Of a stretch of 64,000 nucleotides of DNA, positions 25,744 to 33,963 are shown one piece after another; positions within the stretch are counted from its first letter, which is position 1, and each line of letters begins with the position of its first letter. Source of the stretch: an uncultured Oscillospiraceae bacterium. GTDB taxonomy: Bacteria > Bacillota > Clostridia > Oscillospirales > Oscillospiraceae. A program made the translations under genes and the position numbers. The stretch lies in contig CANPYK010000004.1 of the NCBI GenBank assembly GCA_947588605.1, positions 1 to 64,000 of the forward strand, in the 5' to 3' direction. The notes under the pieces were generated by a model, which did not search any database, had not been told where the DNA came from, and saw only the letters and a program-made list of their open reading frames with translations.

Positions 25744-27839
25744 TGGCAGGCAACCTTTTTAAAGAGACCTTTTCCCATGTCCGATCCTCCTACGAGTTCC
25801 GCATGGAGGATTTCGAGCCGAAAAAGCCGGAAAAGCGCGCCCACCGGGCGTTTCCGGTGAAAAAGCTCCTGCTTACCGCCGCGGCGGTGGGGGTGCTGGC
25901 GGCCTTCGGCATCACGGCCTCGGCCACGGGCTTTTTCGGCCTGGCCGAGCCCGCCGCCACCGGCGGACCGGAGCATGAGCCGCCGGCGATCCCGGTGAGC
26001 GGCGACGTGCTCTTTGTGGAGAGCTACAACGAAACCGACGAGGCCAAGGCCTGGGACGACTTCGTCCGGGGCCAGGACCCCCAGGAGGATGTGGCGGCAA
26101 AATACGGCCTCACCGTCTCCCAAAGGAGCGAGGTCTTCACCTACGCGGAGCTCACGGACCTTCTGGGCGGGGAGCTTCTCGCCGCCGGACATACTCCAGC
26201 CGCCGCCGACGTGGAGGAGGACGGGTCCTTCCGGCTGGAGGGGACCTTCCCGGGCCCCGACGGGGAGCGCGTGCCCTACGAGCTGGTCCGGTCCGTGAAG
26301 GGGACCATGAATTATACGCTTCTCTGCCACCTGGAGGGGAGGGACGTCCGCCCCTTTGACGCCGGGGAGCGCACCCTGGCCCTTGTGGAGGGCGGGGGCG
26401 AAACGCTGATGGCCGCGGACCTGGGCTCCTGCTGGGCGGCGGTGCGCCTTGCGGGCGACGCGCCGGACACCGGACTTCTCCGGGCCCTGGGCGGAAGCGT
26501 TAACTGGGGGCTTCTGGAAACCGTCGCCCGTCCCGTCTTCCCGGAGGAGGCCCCGCCCATCGCCTTCGGCGCGGGGGTGGCGCTGAAAACCGAGAACATC
26601 ATCGCCGACCAGAGCTTCCGGGTCAATCTCGTGGGCCTGGGCAAGGTGCGCTTCGTCTCCTACGCCCCCACCCAGGAGTTTACGGACGTGCGCTTCTTCT
26701 TCACCGCCGACGGGGAGACGTCCCTCAGCGAGCTCACCCCCGTGCTCACGGGCCTTGCCTTCCAAAAGGTGGCGGCGGTGAGCTTTGAGGACCTCAACGG
26801 CGACGGGAAGGCCGACATCCTCCTGCTCATCGACTACATCGACGGCGAGGGCGAGCCCTACCGCGTGGCGCGCATCTACACCGCCGTGGGCAACGGCGCC
26901 TTCAACCAGGAGACGCGCATCTCCCGGAACCTCATGGCCGCGGTGGACAACCGCCGCCTCGACGTGGCCGCCGTCCGGGCGTATCTGCGCACGTCCGACG
27001 CCGGGACTCTGGCCGTCGGCCCCGAGGGCTACGCCAGGATCCTCGCGGAAAATCTGGAAACGTATCAGGACGATTATTTCACCCGCTACGCCCTCTTTGA
27101 CCTCACCGGCGACGGGGAGCCGGAGCTTCTGGCCGGCACGGGGACGTGCGAGGCCGACGCCATGTGGGAGGTCTGGACCATGGAGGACGGCCAGGCCCGC
27201 CGGCTCGGCCAGATCGGCGCGGGACACGCGCTCCTTTACGACTGCGGCGGGGAGCTTTGGCGCGTCACCGGCCAGATGGGCCAGGAGAGCGTGGACAAGC
27301 TCCTGTGGAACGGCGAAGCCATTGTGGAGGAGTGCGTCTCCCAGCGGGAATTAGGCGTCTTTGAAAGCTACGTCCGGCCGGGACGGGAACTCCTCATGAT
27401 GCCGGCGGACGACACGTCGCTTTTCGAGCCCATGAGCTTTGAGGAGCTCATCCACAGGACCGGGGCGGTGTACGCCGGCCCCGAGAGTCTGGCGGAGTAC
27501 GCGTTCCTCGACCTCACCGGCGACGGCGGGGAGGAGCTCATTTTGCGGGTGGAGAACGGCAGCGCCGCCGAATACCGCTTCTACGCCCTGTCCCAGGGCC
27601 GCGCCGTGCCCCTGGGGACCCTCGCCGCCGGCGGCGACAACGTCCTGGCGGCCGACGGCGCCACCCTCTACCTCATCGAGCGGGACCTCGCCTCCGGCGC
27701 CGAGCGCATCGACACCGTCACCGTCGCCGACACCATCACCGTCACCCCCCTTACCTCCCGCACGGGCCTCTCCCCCTCCGCCTTCACCGACCCGGAACGC
27801 CTGGGGCAGATCGTCCAAATGAAGCCAACCGGAAAATAA
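25743..27839 (+). CDS. Membrane-anchored sigma-factor partner with repeat-containing extracellular domain
   Basis: 698 aa. A short cytoplasmic N-terminus (about 1-40, FKETFSHVRSSYEFRMEDF), one membrane helix (about 42-62), then a large extracellular part. Three Asp-rich loops of the FG-GAP/EF-hand type lie near residues 350 (DLNGDGKADILLL), 454 (DLTGDGEPELLAG) and 589 (DLTGDGGEELILR). Coupled translation with the sigma gene suggests an anti-sigma or signal-sensing role, as for DUF4179-type partners; the N-terminus is too short and divergent for me to prove it. Confidence 0.75.
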   Translation: MAGNLFKETFSHVRSSYEFRMEDFEPKKPEKRAHRAFPVKKLLLTAAAVGVLAAFGITASATGFFGLAEPAATGGPEHEPPAIPVSGDVLFVESYNETDEAKAWDDFVRGQDPQEDVAAKYGLTVSQRSEVFTYAELTDLLGGELLAAGHTPAAADVEEDGSFRLEGTFPGPDGERVPYELVRSVKGTMNYTLLCHLEGRDVRPFDAGERTLALVEGGGETLMAADLGSCWAAVRLAGDAPDTGLLRALGGSVNWGLLETVARPVFPEEAPPIAFGAGVALKTENIIADQSFRVNLVGLGKVRFVSYAPTQEFTDVRFFFTADGETSLSELTPVLTGLAFQKVAAVSFEDLNGDGKADILLLIDYIDGEGEPYRVARIYTAVGNGAFNQETRISRNLMAAVDNRRLDVAAVRAYLRTSDAGTLAVGPEGYARILAENLETYQDDYFTRYALFDLTGDGEPELLAGTGTCEADAMWEVWTMEDGQARRLGQIGAGHALLYDCGGELWRVTGQMGQESVDKLLWNGEAIVEECVSQRELGVFESYVRPGRELLMMPADDTSLFEPMSFEELIHRTGAVYAGPESLAEYAFLDLTGDGGEELILRVENGSAAEYRFYALSQGRAVPLGTLAAGGDNVLAADGATLYLIERDLASGAERIDTVTVADTITVTPLTSRTGLSPSAFTDPERLGQIVQMKPTGK

Positions 27840-27869
27840 AGCTGACCGCCCAGCTTGTCAAAAAACTCA

Positions 27870-28042
27870 AATCGAGCATTTTTTCCGGCGGCATGTACGT
27901 CGGAAAAAATTCCTTTTGTCACGCAAGTGTGCCGCTTGCGGCGCGCGCAGCGTGACAGCAGAAACCCCCGGCCTGAATTCCGCAGAATTCAGGCCGGGGG
28001 TTTCGCACGTTCCCCTTTGTCGGAAAAGGCCGCAGGCCTTTT
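27870..28042. repeat. Nested hairpin insertion in a repeat shared with 63160-63225
   Basis: The flanks (TTTTTTCCGGCGGCATGTACG up to 27910, then CGCACGTTCCCC from 28004 and GGCCGCAGGCCTTTT) match 63160-63228, where they are contiguous. Here 93 bp (27911-28003) separates them. The inserted DNA has two inverted repeats: GTCACGC (27918-27924) / GCGTGAC (27950-27956), and CCCCCGGCCTGAATTC / GAATTCAGGCCGGGGG (27965-28000). Confidence 0.75.
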
Positions 28043-28055
28043 TTGACAGGCTGTC

Positions 28056-28083
28056 TTGCATTTTCTCCACAACGTGGTATACT
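28056..28083 (+). promoter_or_regulatory. Promoter of the PHP phosphatase gene
   Basis: TTGCAT (28056-28061), 16 bp, TATACT (28078-28083). The same pair of hexamers and spacing is seen for the uracil-DNA glycosylase gene at 45028-45055. Confidence 0.65.
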
Positions 28084-28107
28084 TTAGGAAGAACAGGAGG
28101 CGAGAGG

Positions 28108-28923
28108 ATGCTGGCGGATTACCACACCCACTGTCTGCCCTATTCCCCCGACGCGCAGGTGTCCATGACGGAGCTTTTCCGGGGGGCCTTGGACAAGGGG
28201 ATGACCCACGTGTGCCTCACGAGCCACATGGAAAACTGCGTGCAGGACCCGAAGTTTGAGGGCCAGTTCCCGCCCTTCCGGGAGTGGGACGCGCTTTTTG
28301 ACGAGTTTGAGGCGGCGAAGCGGGAATTTGCCGGGCGGCTGGACCTTCGTTTAGGCGCGGAGATCGGCGCGCCCCACTATCTCCCGGCGGAGGGGCAAAA
28401 GCTCTATACCCACCCCGGCCTTGATTTCGTCATCGGCTCCATCCACAATCTGCGGAACGCGCCGGACTTTTACTTTTACGAGTACCCCAGCTTCGAGGCG
28501 GTGCGGCGGGACGTGGAGACGTACCTGGACGAATACCTGGCGCTTGCCGGGGCGGGGCTGTGCGACGTGCTGGGGCACATCGGCTATATGCAGCGCTACA
28601 TGGCCCGGCAGGGCACCGGCTTTGACATCATGCGTTATTCAGACCGCCTGCAAGCCATTTTCCGGATGTGCATCGACCGGGGCGTGGGCATCGAGGTCAA
28701 CACCTCCGGCCTGCGGGACGCGCTTGGCGACTTCATCCCCCAGCCGGCGGCGCTGAAGCTCTACCGCGACATGGGCGGCGAGATCGTCACCGCCGGGTCC
28801 GACGCCCACAGCGCCGCCGGAGCGGGCCAGGGCATCCGGGAGGCGTACGCGCTTCTGGAAAGCCTTGGGTTCCGCTACGTCTGCCTTTATAAAGAACACA
28901 AGCCCGAATTTGTACGGATATAA
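28108..28923 (+). CDS. PHP-domain histidinol-phosphatase family protein
   Basis: 271 aa metal-dependent phosphoesterase. The N-terminal metal site DYHTHC is at residues 4-9; further PHP motifs are LTSHMEN, GAEIGA, FVIGSIHN, DVLGHIGYMQRY, GIEVNTSGL and GSDAHSAA. It fits the HisJ/HisK type histidinol-phosphatase, the last-but-one phosphate step of histidine synthesis, but no his genes are nearby, so another phosphoester substrate is possible. GGAGGCGAGAGG precedes ATG 28108. Confidence 0.88.
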   Translation: MLADYHTHCLPYSPDAQVSMTELFRGALDKGMTHVCLTSHMENCVQDPKFEGQFPPFREWDALFDEFEAAKREFAGRLDLRLGAEIGAPHYLPAEGQKLYTHPGLDFVIGSIHNLRNAPDFYFYEYPSFEAVRRDVETYLDEYLALAGAGLCDVLGHIGYMQRYMARQGTGFDIMRYSDRLQAIFRMCIDRGVGIEVNTSGLRDALGDFIPQPAALKLYRDMGGEIVTAGSDAHSAAGAGQGIREAYALLESLGFRYVCLYKEHKPEFVRI

Positions 28924-28936
28924 GGAGGAATTTTTC

Positions 28937-29383
28937 ATGAAAATCGCGCTTGGCTGTGACCACGGCGGATTTGATCTCATGCAAAAGGTGAAGGCCCATC
29001 TGGAGGAGCAGGGACACCTGACCTTTTACTTCGGCACCTTCTCCAAGGACAGCTGCCATTACCCGGAATTTGGGGCGAAGGCCGCCCACGCGGTGGCGGA
29101 GGGACAGTGCGACCTGGGCGTCGTCATCTGCACCACCGGCATCGGCATCTCCATCGCCGCCAACAAGGTCCCGGGCATCCGGTGCGCTTTGTGCTCGGAC
29201 TGCTACAGCGCCGAGATGACCCGCCGACACAACAACGCCAATATGCTGGCTCTGGGGGCCAACGTGGTGGGCGAGGGGCTGGCCCTGAAGATCGTGGACA
29301 CCTTCCTCAGCCATGAGTTTGAGGGCGGCCGCCACGCCACGCGGGTGGGCATGATCGCCGCCATCGAGCGCGGGGAGCTTTGA
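28937..29383 (+). CDS. rpiB: Ribose-5-phosphate isomerase B
   Basis: 148 aa. Interconverts ribose 5-phosphate and ribulose 5-phosphate (or a related sugar phosphate, as RpiB/LacAB members vary). Visible: GCDHGGFDL at the N-terminus, catalytic Cys65 in VVICTTGIGISIAANK, and RRHNNANMLALGANVVG. AAGGAGGA lies 8 nt before ATG 28937, which favours it over the open frame upstream. The stop overlaps the next start (TGATG). Confidence 0.94.
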   Translation: MKIALGCDHGGFDLMQKVKAHLEEQGHLTFYFGTFSKDSCHYPEFGAKAAHAVAEGQCDLGVVICTTGIGISIAANKVPGIRCALCSDCYSAEMTRRHNNANMLALGANVVGEGLALKIVDTFLSHEFEGGRHATRVGMIAAIERGEL

Positions 29384-29610
29384 TGGATCGTCCCGTCCGC
29401 ATCTACCGCAGCCGCAAGCCGGTGAAGACGGCGTTCACCGTCCTCTTCGCCCTCCTGGCGGTGCTGATCATTCTTGCGGTGGCTGTCTTCTTCGGCTTCA
29501 AACGGTACATCGTCTACACCTCCGAGGGCGTGAAGCTGGAGGTCCCCTGGCTTTCCGAGCCCGCGCAGACGGAGTCCCCCGCCTCCGGGGGCGAAGGGAC
29601 CGCGCCGTGA
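29383..29610 (+). CDS. Small single-pass membrane protein, unknown
   Basis: 75 aa. A basic N-terminus (MDRPVRIYRSRKPVK), one membrane helix (about 19-41, FTVLFALLAVLIILAVAVFFGF) and a short extracytoplasmic tail of 34 residues (YIVYTSEGVKLEVPWL...). No recognised domain. Coupled by overlap both to rpiB (TGATG) and to apbE (4 nt), so it is part of the apbE / NusG-II / Gx-transporter unit. Confidence 0.75.
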   Translation: MDRPVRIYRSRKPVKTAFTVLFALLAVLIILAVAVFFGFKRYIVYTSEGVKLEVPWLSEPAQTESPASGGEGTAP

Positions 29611-30593
29611 GGCGGGCGCTTTCGGCGTGTCTGGCGCTGTGCCTTGTGCTCGTCTCTTGCGCCGCCCAAAAGCGCGAGGGGACCTTTTTCGCCATGGACA
29701 CCGTGATGGACCTCACCGTCTACGGCGATGAGGACATCCTTACGGACACCGAGGCGCTCATCCGGGACCTGGAGCAAAAACTCTCCGTCACCCGCCCCGA
29801 CAGCGAGATCTACGCCCTCAACGAGGCGGGCACGGCGGCGCTTTCGGAGGATACCCAGGCCCTTTTGCGCCGCGCGCTGGCGATCTGCGCCCTCACCGAC
29901 GGGGCGTTGGACATCACCGTCTACCCCGTGGTCCGTGCCTGGGGCTTCACCACCGGCGCGTACCGGGTGCCGGAGGCGGAGGAGCTTACGGCGCTTTTGG
30001 AAAAGGTGGACTATACGAAGATCGCGGACCTCACCCTCCCGGAGGGCGTCCTCATAGACCTGGGGGCCGTAGCCAAGGGCTGCGCCGCCGACCGCGCGGC
30101 GGCGCTTTGGCGGGAGCGGGGCGTGGAAAGCGGGCTCATGAACCTGGGCGGGAACGTCTACGCCCTGGGGACCAAGCCTAATGGCGGCCCCTGGCGCGTG
30201 GGCCTGCGGGACCCCTTCTCGGAGGCGACCCTGGCCGCCCTGGAGGTCACGGACAGCGCCGTGGTCACCTCCGGCGGGTACGAGCGGTACTTTGAGGAGG
30301 ACGGCGTCCGCTACCACCACATCATCGACCCCGCCGCCGGGACTCCCGCCCGGAGCGGGCTTGCCTCCGTCACCGTCGTCGGGACGGAGGGGACCTTGTG
30401 CGACGGGCTGAGCACCGCCTTTTTCGTGATGGGGCTGGACAGGGCCAGCGCGCTCTGGCGGACGCTGGAGGGCGTGGAGGCGGTGTTCGTCACCGAGGAG
30501 CGGGAAATCTACATCACCGAGGGGCTGGAGGGGCGCTTTCAGCCCATGAACGACTACAAAAACGCGGAAATCAAGGTGATTCGACGTGGCTAG
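29607..30593 (+). CDS. apbE: FAD:protein FMN transferase (ApbE family lipoprotein)
   Basis: 328 aa. Transfers FMN from FAD to a Thr in extracytoplasmic domains of target flavoproteins. Lipoprotein signal with Cys18 (LVLVSC). Motifs: TFFAMDTVMDLTVYG, the IDLGAVAKGCAADRAA core, GLMNLGGNVYALG, DSAVVTSGGYERYF and HHIIDPAAGTPA with the metal-binding Asp. GTG 29607 overlaps the upstream gene. Its target protein is not encoded in the window (no obvious FMN-binding lipoprotein). Confidence 0.93.
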   Translation: MRRALSACLALCLVLVSCAAQKREGTFFAMDTVMDLTVYGDEDILTDTEALIRDLEQKLSVTRPDSEIYALNEAGTAALSEDTQALLRRALAICALTDGALDITVYPVVRAWGFTTGAYRVPEAEELTALLEKVDYTKIADLTLPEGVLIDLGAVAKGCAADRAAALWRERGVESGLMNLGGNVYALGTKPNGGPWRVGLRDPFSEATLAALEVTDSAVVTSGGYERYFEEDGVRYHHIIDPAAGTPARSGLASVTVVGTEGTLCDGLSTAFFVMGLDRASALWRTLEGVEAVFVTEEREIYITEGLEGRFQPMNDYKNAEIKVIRRG

Positions 30594-30957
30594 GACGAGA
30601 ACATGGATCATGGTCATCCTCGCGATCCTCGTGCTCTCCCTGGCCGCGTCCGTCTATCTCTGGACGCGCCGGCCCGACGGGCGCGTGGCGCGGATCTACG
30701 TGGACGGGGAGCTTATACGGGAGATCGACCTGGACGCTCTCGCCGCGCCGGAGCGGTTCACCGTCGCCACGGACCGGGGGGAGAACGTCGTTTTAGCCGA
30801 ACCGGGCCGGATACGGGTAGAAAGCGCCGACTGCCCGGACCAGGTGTGCGTCCGCGCCGGGTGGCTTTCCGATTCCGCGACGCCCATCGTGTGCCTGCCC
30901 CACCGGCTGGTCATCGAGCTTGCCGGGGAGACGTCCTTAGACGCGGAGGTGGGCTGA
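30586..30957 (+). CDS. NusG domain II-containing membrane protein
   Basis: 123 aa. One N-terminal membrane helix (about 7-25, WIMVILAILVLSLAASVYLW), then a small extracytoplasmic domain of the NusG_II type: RIYVDGELIREIDLDAL ... ESADCPDQVCVRAGWLSDSATPIVCLPHRLVIEL. The CPDQ(V)C and a third Cys in VCLPH are typical. Start is GTG 30586, inside the end of apbE; the stop overlaps the next ATG. Related proteins occur beside ApbE in flavin-based extracellular electron transfer loci. Confidence 0.87.
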   Translation: MARTRTWIMVILAILVLSLAASVYLWTRRPDGRVARIYVDGELIREIDLDALAAPERFTVATDRGENVVLAEPGRIRVESADCPDQVCVRAGWLSDSATPIVCLPHRLVIELAGETSLDAEVG

Positions 30958-31457
30958 TGAGCGCCAGGAGACTTGCCCGGGACGGGGTCTTCGCCGCCGT
31001 GGCGACGGTCATCTTCATGGTGGAGCTGCGCCTTCCGGAGCTTACGCCCATCCCCGGCGTGAAGCCGGGCCTTGCCAACATCGTGACGCTGGCGGCGCTC
31101 TACCTCATGGGTCCGGCGGACGCGGCGGGGATCGCGTGTACGCGCATCGTCCTTGGCGGCGTCTTCGCCGGGAATTTGATGGCCGTGGCGTACAGCGCCG
31201 CCGGCGGCGCGGCGGCGTATCTGACGGCGCTATTGATGCGAAAACTGGTGACGGAAAAGCAAATTTGGGTATCCTCCGTCTTCATGGCCCTGGCCCATTG
31301 CCTCGGGCAAATGGCGGCGGCGGTGCTCCTCACCGCCACCCCCGGCCTTACGGTCTATCTGCCGCCCATGCTGGCCGCCGGCGTGGTCACGGGAACGCTC
31401 ACCGGCTTCGCCGCCCAGTTCGCGGTGGGCCGGTTGAAGCCCATTTTGAGGAAATGA
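30957..31457 (+). CDS. Gx transporter family membrane protein
   Basis: 166 aa, about five membrane helices. Resembles the family named Gx transporter / heptaprenyl diphosphate synthase component I: VELRLPELTPIPGVKPGLANIVTLAALYLMGPADA and GGVFAGNLMAVAYSAAGG. The fold is ECF S-component like, so flavin or isoprenoid handling have both been proposed. ATG 30957 overlaps the NusG-II stop. Confidence 0.85.
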   Translation: MSARRLARDGVFAAVATVIFMVELRLPELTPIPGVKPGLANIVTLAALYLMGPADAAGIACTRIVLGGVFAGNLMAVAYSAAGGAAAYLTALLMRKLVTEKQIWVSSVFMALAHCLGQMAAAVLLTATPGLTVYLPPMLAAGVVTGTLTGFAAQFAVGRLKPILRK

Positions 31458-31458
31458 C

Positions 31459-32202
31459 ATGGAAAACGAAGCCCTTTTGAAAAACCGCCTCACGGAGCTG
31501 GCAGGCCGCGCCTGGGGACGGGGGACCTGGGTCTTTTCGGAGTTTCTGACCCTGGCCGAGCAGGACACCCTCCTGCGCCTGCGGCCGGAGTGCCCCTTCA
31601 CCCTCTGGGGCGGCCTTCCCTCCTCGGAGCGGAAGATAGCGTGCTTCGGCTCGGAGGCGCTGTGCGGGTATGTAGAGCCGCCGCCGATAAGCTGTCTGCG
31701 CATCGAGCCTGTCCAGCAGAAATTTGCCGACGCCCTAAGCCACCGGGACTTTCTCGGCTCCCTCATGGCTCTTGGCATCCGCCGGGAGCTTCTGGGGGAC
31801 ATTGAGATCGCGGACAACGTGGGGTACCTCTTCTGCCTGGACGCCATCGCGCCCTACATCACGGAAAGCCTCGCCTCCGTCCGCCATACCACGGTGCGCT
31901 GTACCCCCTCCGCCCCGCCGGAGACGCTGTCCTCTCCCCCGCCGGTCACGGAGCTGGTCGTCGCCTCGGAGCGCCTGGACGCCGCCGTGGCGGCGGTCTA
32001 CCGCCTCTCCCGCGCCCAGGCCCAGGAGCTCATCGACCGGCAGCAGGTCTTCATCTCCGGCCGCCTCGCCCTCTCCCCCTCCGCCGACCTCCCGGAGGGC
32101 GCCATCGTCTCCGTCCGCCACCACGGCCGTTTCCAGTACGAGGGCATCGCCCGCGAAACAAAAAAAGGCCGCCTGCGCATACGCGTCCGGATCTGGGCGT
32201 GA
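31459..32202 (+). CDS. ylmH: S4-domain RNA-binding protein YlmH
   Basis: 247 aa. YlmH-type proteins have an N-terminal domain found near cell-division genes and a C-terminal S4 RNA-binding domain that acts on stalled ribosomal large subunits. Seen here: FLTLAEQDTLLRL at the N-terminus, LGIRRELLGDIEI in the middle, and the S4 domain (about 177-225, SERLDAAVAAVYRLSRAQAQELIDRQQVFISGR). It begins 1 nt after the Gx transporter stop. Confidence 0.88.
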   Translation: MENEALLKNRLTELAGRAWGRGTWVFSEFLTLAEQDTLLRLRPECPFTLWGGLPSSERKIACFGSEALCGYVEPPPISCLRIEPVQQKFADALSHRDFLGSLMALGIRRELLGDIEIADNVGYLFCLDAIAPYITESLASVRHTTVRCTPSAPPETLSSPPPVTELVVASERLDAAVAAVYRLSRAQAQELIDRQQVFISGRLALSPSADLPEGAIVSVRHHGRFQYEGIARETKKGRLRIRVRIWA

Positions 32203-32214
32203 ACGGGCCCTTGC

Positions 32215-32405
32215 GGATAATACAAAAATGCGCCGCTTTGCGGCGCAACCTTTTTAAGCCCCCTCCTCGTAGGAGGGGGGCAGGGGGGAAGCGAAGGTGG
32301 GATGAAAGGACGGTTCCGATGAACGCACCCACCTCATCCGGCGCCTGCGGGCGCCACCTTCCCCGCCCTGCGGGGAAGGCCAGGACGGGGAACGAGGGCT
32401 CGAAT
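32215..32405. repeat. Partial repeat elements between ylmH and sigF
   Basis: Reverse copy of part of the composite element (GCGCCGC/GCGGCGC at about 32228-32248, CTCCTCGTAGGAG at about 32262-32274, GGGGGAAGCGAAGG), then a CCTCATCCGGCGCCTGCGGG module with CCCCGC/GCGGGG arms of the third family (about 32331-32380). This gap is between convergent genes and may serve as a bidirectional transcription end. Confidence 0.8.
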
Positions 32406-32416
32406 ACCCCGCCGGG

Positions 32417-33133
32417 TCAAGGCTCCCCCTCCATCTCCTCCCGCAGCCTCATGACCGCCTTCTTCTCAAGCCTGGACACCTGCACCTGGGACACGCCCAG
32501 GCGCTCGGCCACACGCTGTTGGGTGAGGCCCCGGAAATACCGCAGGGCGATGACCGCCCGCTCCCGGGGCGGCAGGGCGGCGATAGCCTCGCTGAGGGCC
32601 ACCCGCTCCAGCACCCGCTCCTCCTGGCCGTCGTCGCCCAAAACCTCCTCCAGCGTGGGCCCGTCGTCGCCCGCCGGCCGCTGGAGGGACTCCGACGGCG
32701 CGGTGGCCAGCTCGCAGGCCGCGATGTCCTCCGCCGACAGCCCCGTCTTCTCCGCAAGCTCCGACACCGTGGGCTCCCGGCCCAGCGTCTGCTCCAGCTT
32801 CGCCCGCGCCGCCCGCACGGCCTGGGCGCGCTCCTTGAGGCTCCGGCTCACCTTCACCGCCCCGTCGTCCCTCAAAAACCGCCGGATCTCCCCGGCGATC
32901 TTGGGCACGGCGTAGGTGGAAAACTGGGTGCCGAAATCGTCGTCAAACCCCCGGACGGCCTTCAAAAAACCCACGCACCCCAGCTGATAGAGGTCGTCCG
33001 GCTCCACGCCCCGGCCGAAAAACCGCCGCGCCACGCTCCAGATGAGCCCGGAATTTTCCCGGATCATCTCCTCCATGGCGCCGTCGTCCCCCGCCCGCGC
33101 CGCCTTCAGGGACTTAAGCGTCCCCGCCGTCAT
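32417..33133 (-). CDS. sigF: Sporulation RNA polymerase sigma factor F
   Basis: 238 aa, first forespore-specific sigma factor. Region 2 (DLYQLGCVGFLKAVRGFDDDFGTQFSTYAVPKIAGEIRRFLRDDG), region 3 (SRSLKERAQAV ... REPTVSELAEKTGLSAEDI) and region 4 (LPPRERAVIALRYFRGLTQQRVAERLGVSQVQVSRLEKKAV) are all present. Third gene of spoIIA; 4-nt overlap with spoIIAB. Its assignment as sigma F rather than sigma G rests on the linked spoIIAA and spoIIAB. Confidence 0.95.
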   Translation of the reverse strand: MTAGTLKSLKAARAGDDGAMEEMIRENSGLIWSVARRFFGRGVEPDDLYQLGCVGFLKAVRGFDDDFGTQFSTYAVPKIAGEIRRFLRDDGAVKVSRSLKERAQAVRAARAKLEQTLGREPTVSELAEKTGLSAEDIAACELATAPSESLQRPAGDDGPTLEEVLGDDGQEERVLERVALSEAIAALPPRERAVIALRYFRGLTQQRVAERLGVSQVQVSRLEKKAVMRLREEMEGEP

Positions 33134-33570
33134 CGGGCGTGGTTCCTGCGCGCCACACGCTTGCGCATGGTCACCGCCGTGCCGGAACCGGGCTTTGAGC
33201 GGACCTTCACCGAGTCCATGAAGCTCTCCATGATGGTGAAGCCCATGCCGCTCCTGTCCTCCCCGCCGGTGGTGAACAAGGGCTCCCGGGCCTTGTCCAC
33301 GTCCTCGATGCCCCGGCCCTTGTCCTTGACCTGGACCTCCAGCGTGTCCCCCTCCAGGATGCGCAGGCGCAGGGTCACCGTCCCCGGCCCCTCGGGGTAA
33401 CCGTGGACGATGGCGTTGGTCACCGCCTCGGAGACCGCTGTCTTCACGTCGTTGAGCTCCGTCAGCGTCATGTCCAGCTGGGCCGCGAAGGCCCCCACCG
33501 CCGCCCTGGCGTAGCCCTCGTTCACCGACCGGGACGGAAACTCCATTTTGACACAGTTCTGCTCCTTCAT
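33130..33570 (-). CDS. spoIIAB: Anti-sigma F factor (kinase) SpoIIAB
   Basis: 146 aa GHKL-type serine kinase that holds sigma F inactive and phosphorylates SpoIIAA. N box DVKTAVSEAVTNAIVHGY; G1 box VQVKDKGRGIEDV; G2 region TGGEDRSGMGFTIMESFMD. The start follows spoIIAA by 19 bp with AAGGAGATG as ribosome binding site. Confidence 0.96.
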   Translation of the reverse strand: MKEQNCVKMEFPSRSVNEGYARAAVGAFAAQLDMTLTELNDVKTAVSEAVTNAIVHGYPEGPGTVTLRLRILEGDTLEVQVKDKGRGIEDVDKAREPLFTTGGEDRSGMGFTIMESFMDSVKVRSKPGSGTAVTMRKRVARRNHAR

Positions 33571-33589
33571 ATGTACATCTCCTTCCAGG

Positions 33590-33910
33590 TTACTGGTTTT
33601 GTTCCGCTTCGATGCGGATCATCCTGTCGATCCCCGAGGCGTCCAGCACCCGCATGGGCTGGTCCGGGACGTTGACCACGGTGAGCCGCCCGCCAATGGC
33701 CTGGAGCCGCTTATAAAGCCGCAAAATAATGGCGATGCCCGAGGAATCCATGAACTTCAGGCCCCCCAGGTCCAGGACGCACTCCCGGGGCATGGCGGCC
33801 TCCAGGCTCTCCTCAAGCTTGCGCGCCGCCTCCCGCGCCCCGTGGTGGTCCAGCTCCCCCGCCAGCGCCACGGTCAGCTTTCCGCCGCGCTCCGTCGTCA
33901 ACAGCCTCAT
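33590..33910 (-). CDS. spoIIAA: Anti-sigma F factor antagonist SpoIIAA
   Basis: 106 aa STAS-domain protein. The phosphorylated Ser lies in LKFMDSSGIAIILRLYKR. Dephosphorylated SpoIIAA releases sigma F from SpoIIAB. ATG 33910 is chosen from GGGAGTGAGCGC upstream, rather than the in-frame ATG at 33931, which lies within the T-run of the valS terminator. No sigma H promoter was recognisable in the 80 bp upstream. Confidence 0.95.
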   Translation of the reverse strand: MRLLTTERGGKLTVALAGELDHHGAREAARKLEESLEAAMPRECVLDLGGLKFMDSSGIAIILRLYKRLQAIGGRLTVVNVPDQPMRVLDASGIDRMIRIEAEQNQ

Positions 33911-33929
33911 GCGCTCACTCCCTTTTATC

Positions 33930-33963
33930 AAAAATACCCGTGTACAAGCTGTACACGGGTATT
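33930..33963 (-). terminator. valS terminator, just upstream of spoIIAA
   Basis: A perfect 14-bp inverted repeat AATACCCGTGTACA / TGTACACGGGTATT around a 3-nt loop (33933-33963), with five T on the minus strand at 33930-33934. It ends valS transcription about 20 bp before the spoIIAA start, insulating the sporulation operon. Confidence 0.85.

Noticed and set aside
28043-28048. TTGACA as -35 for the PHP phosphatase gene
   Set aside because: It is 29 bp from the TATACT -10; TTGCAT at 28056-28061 has proper 16-bp spacing.
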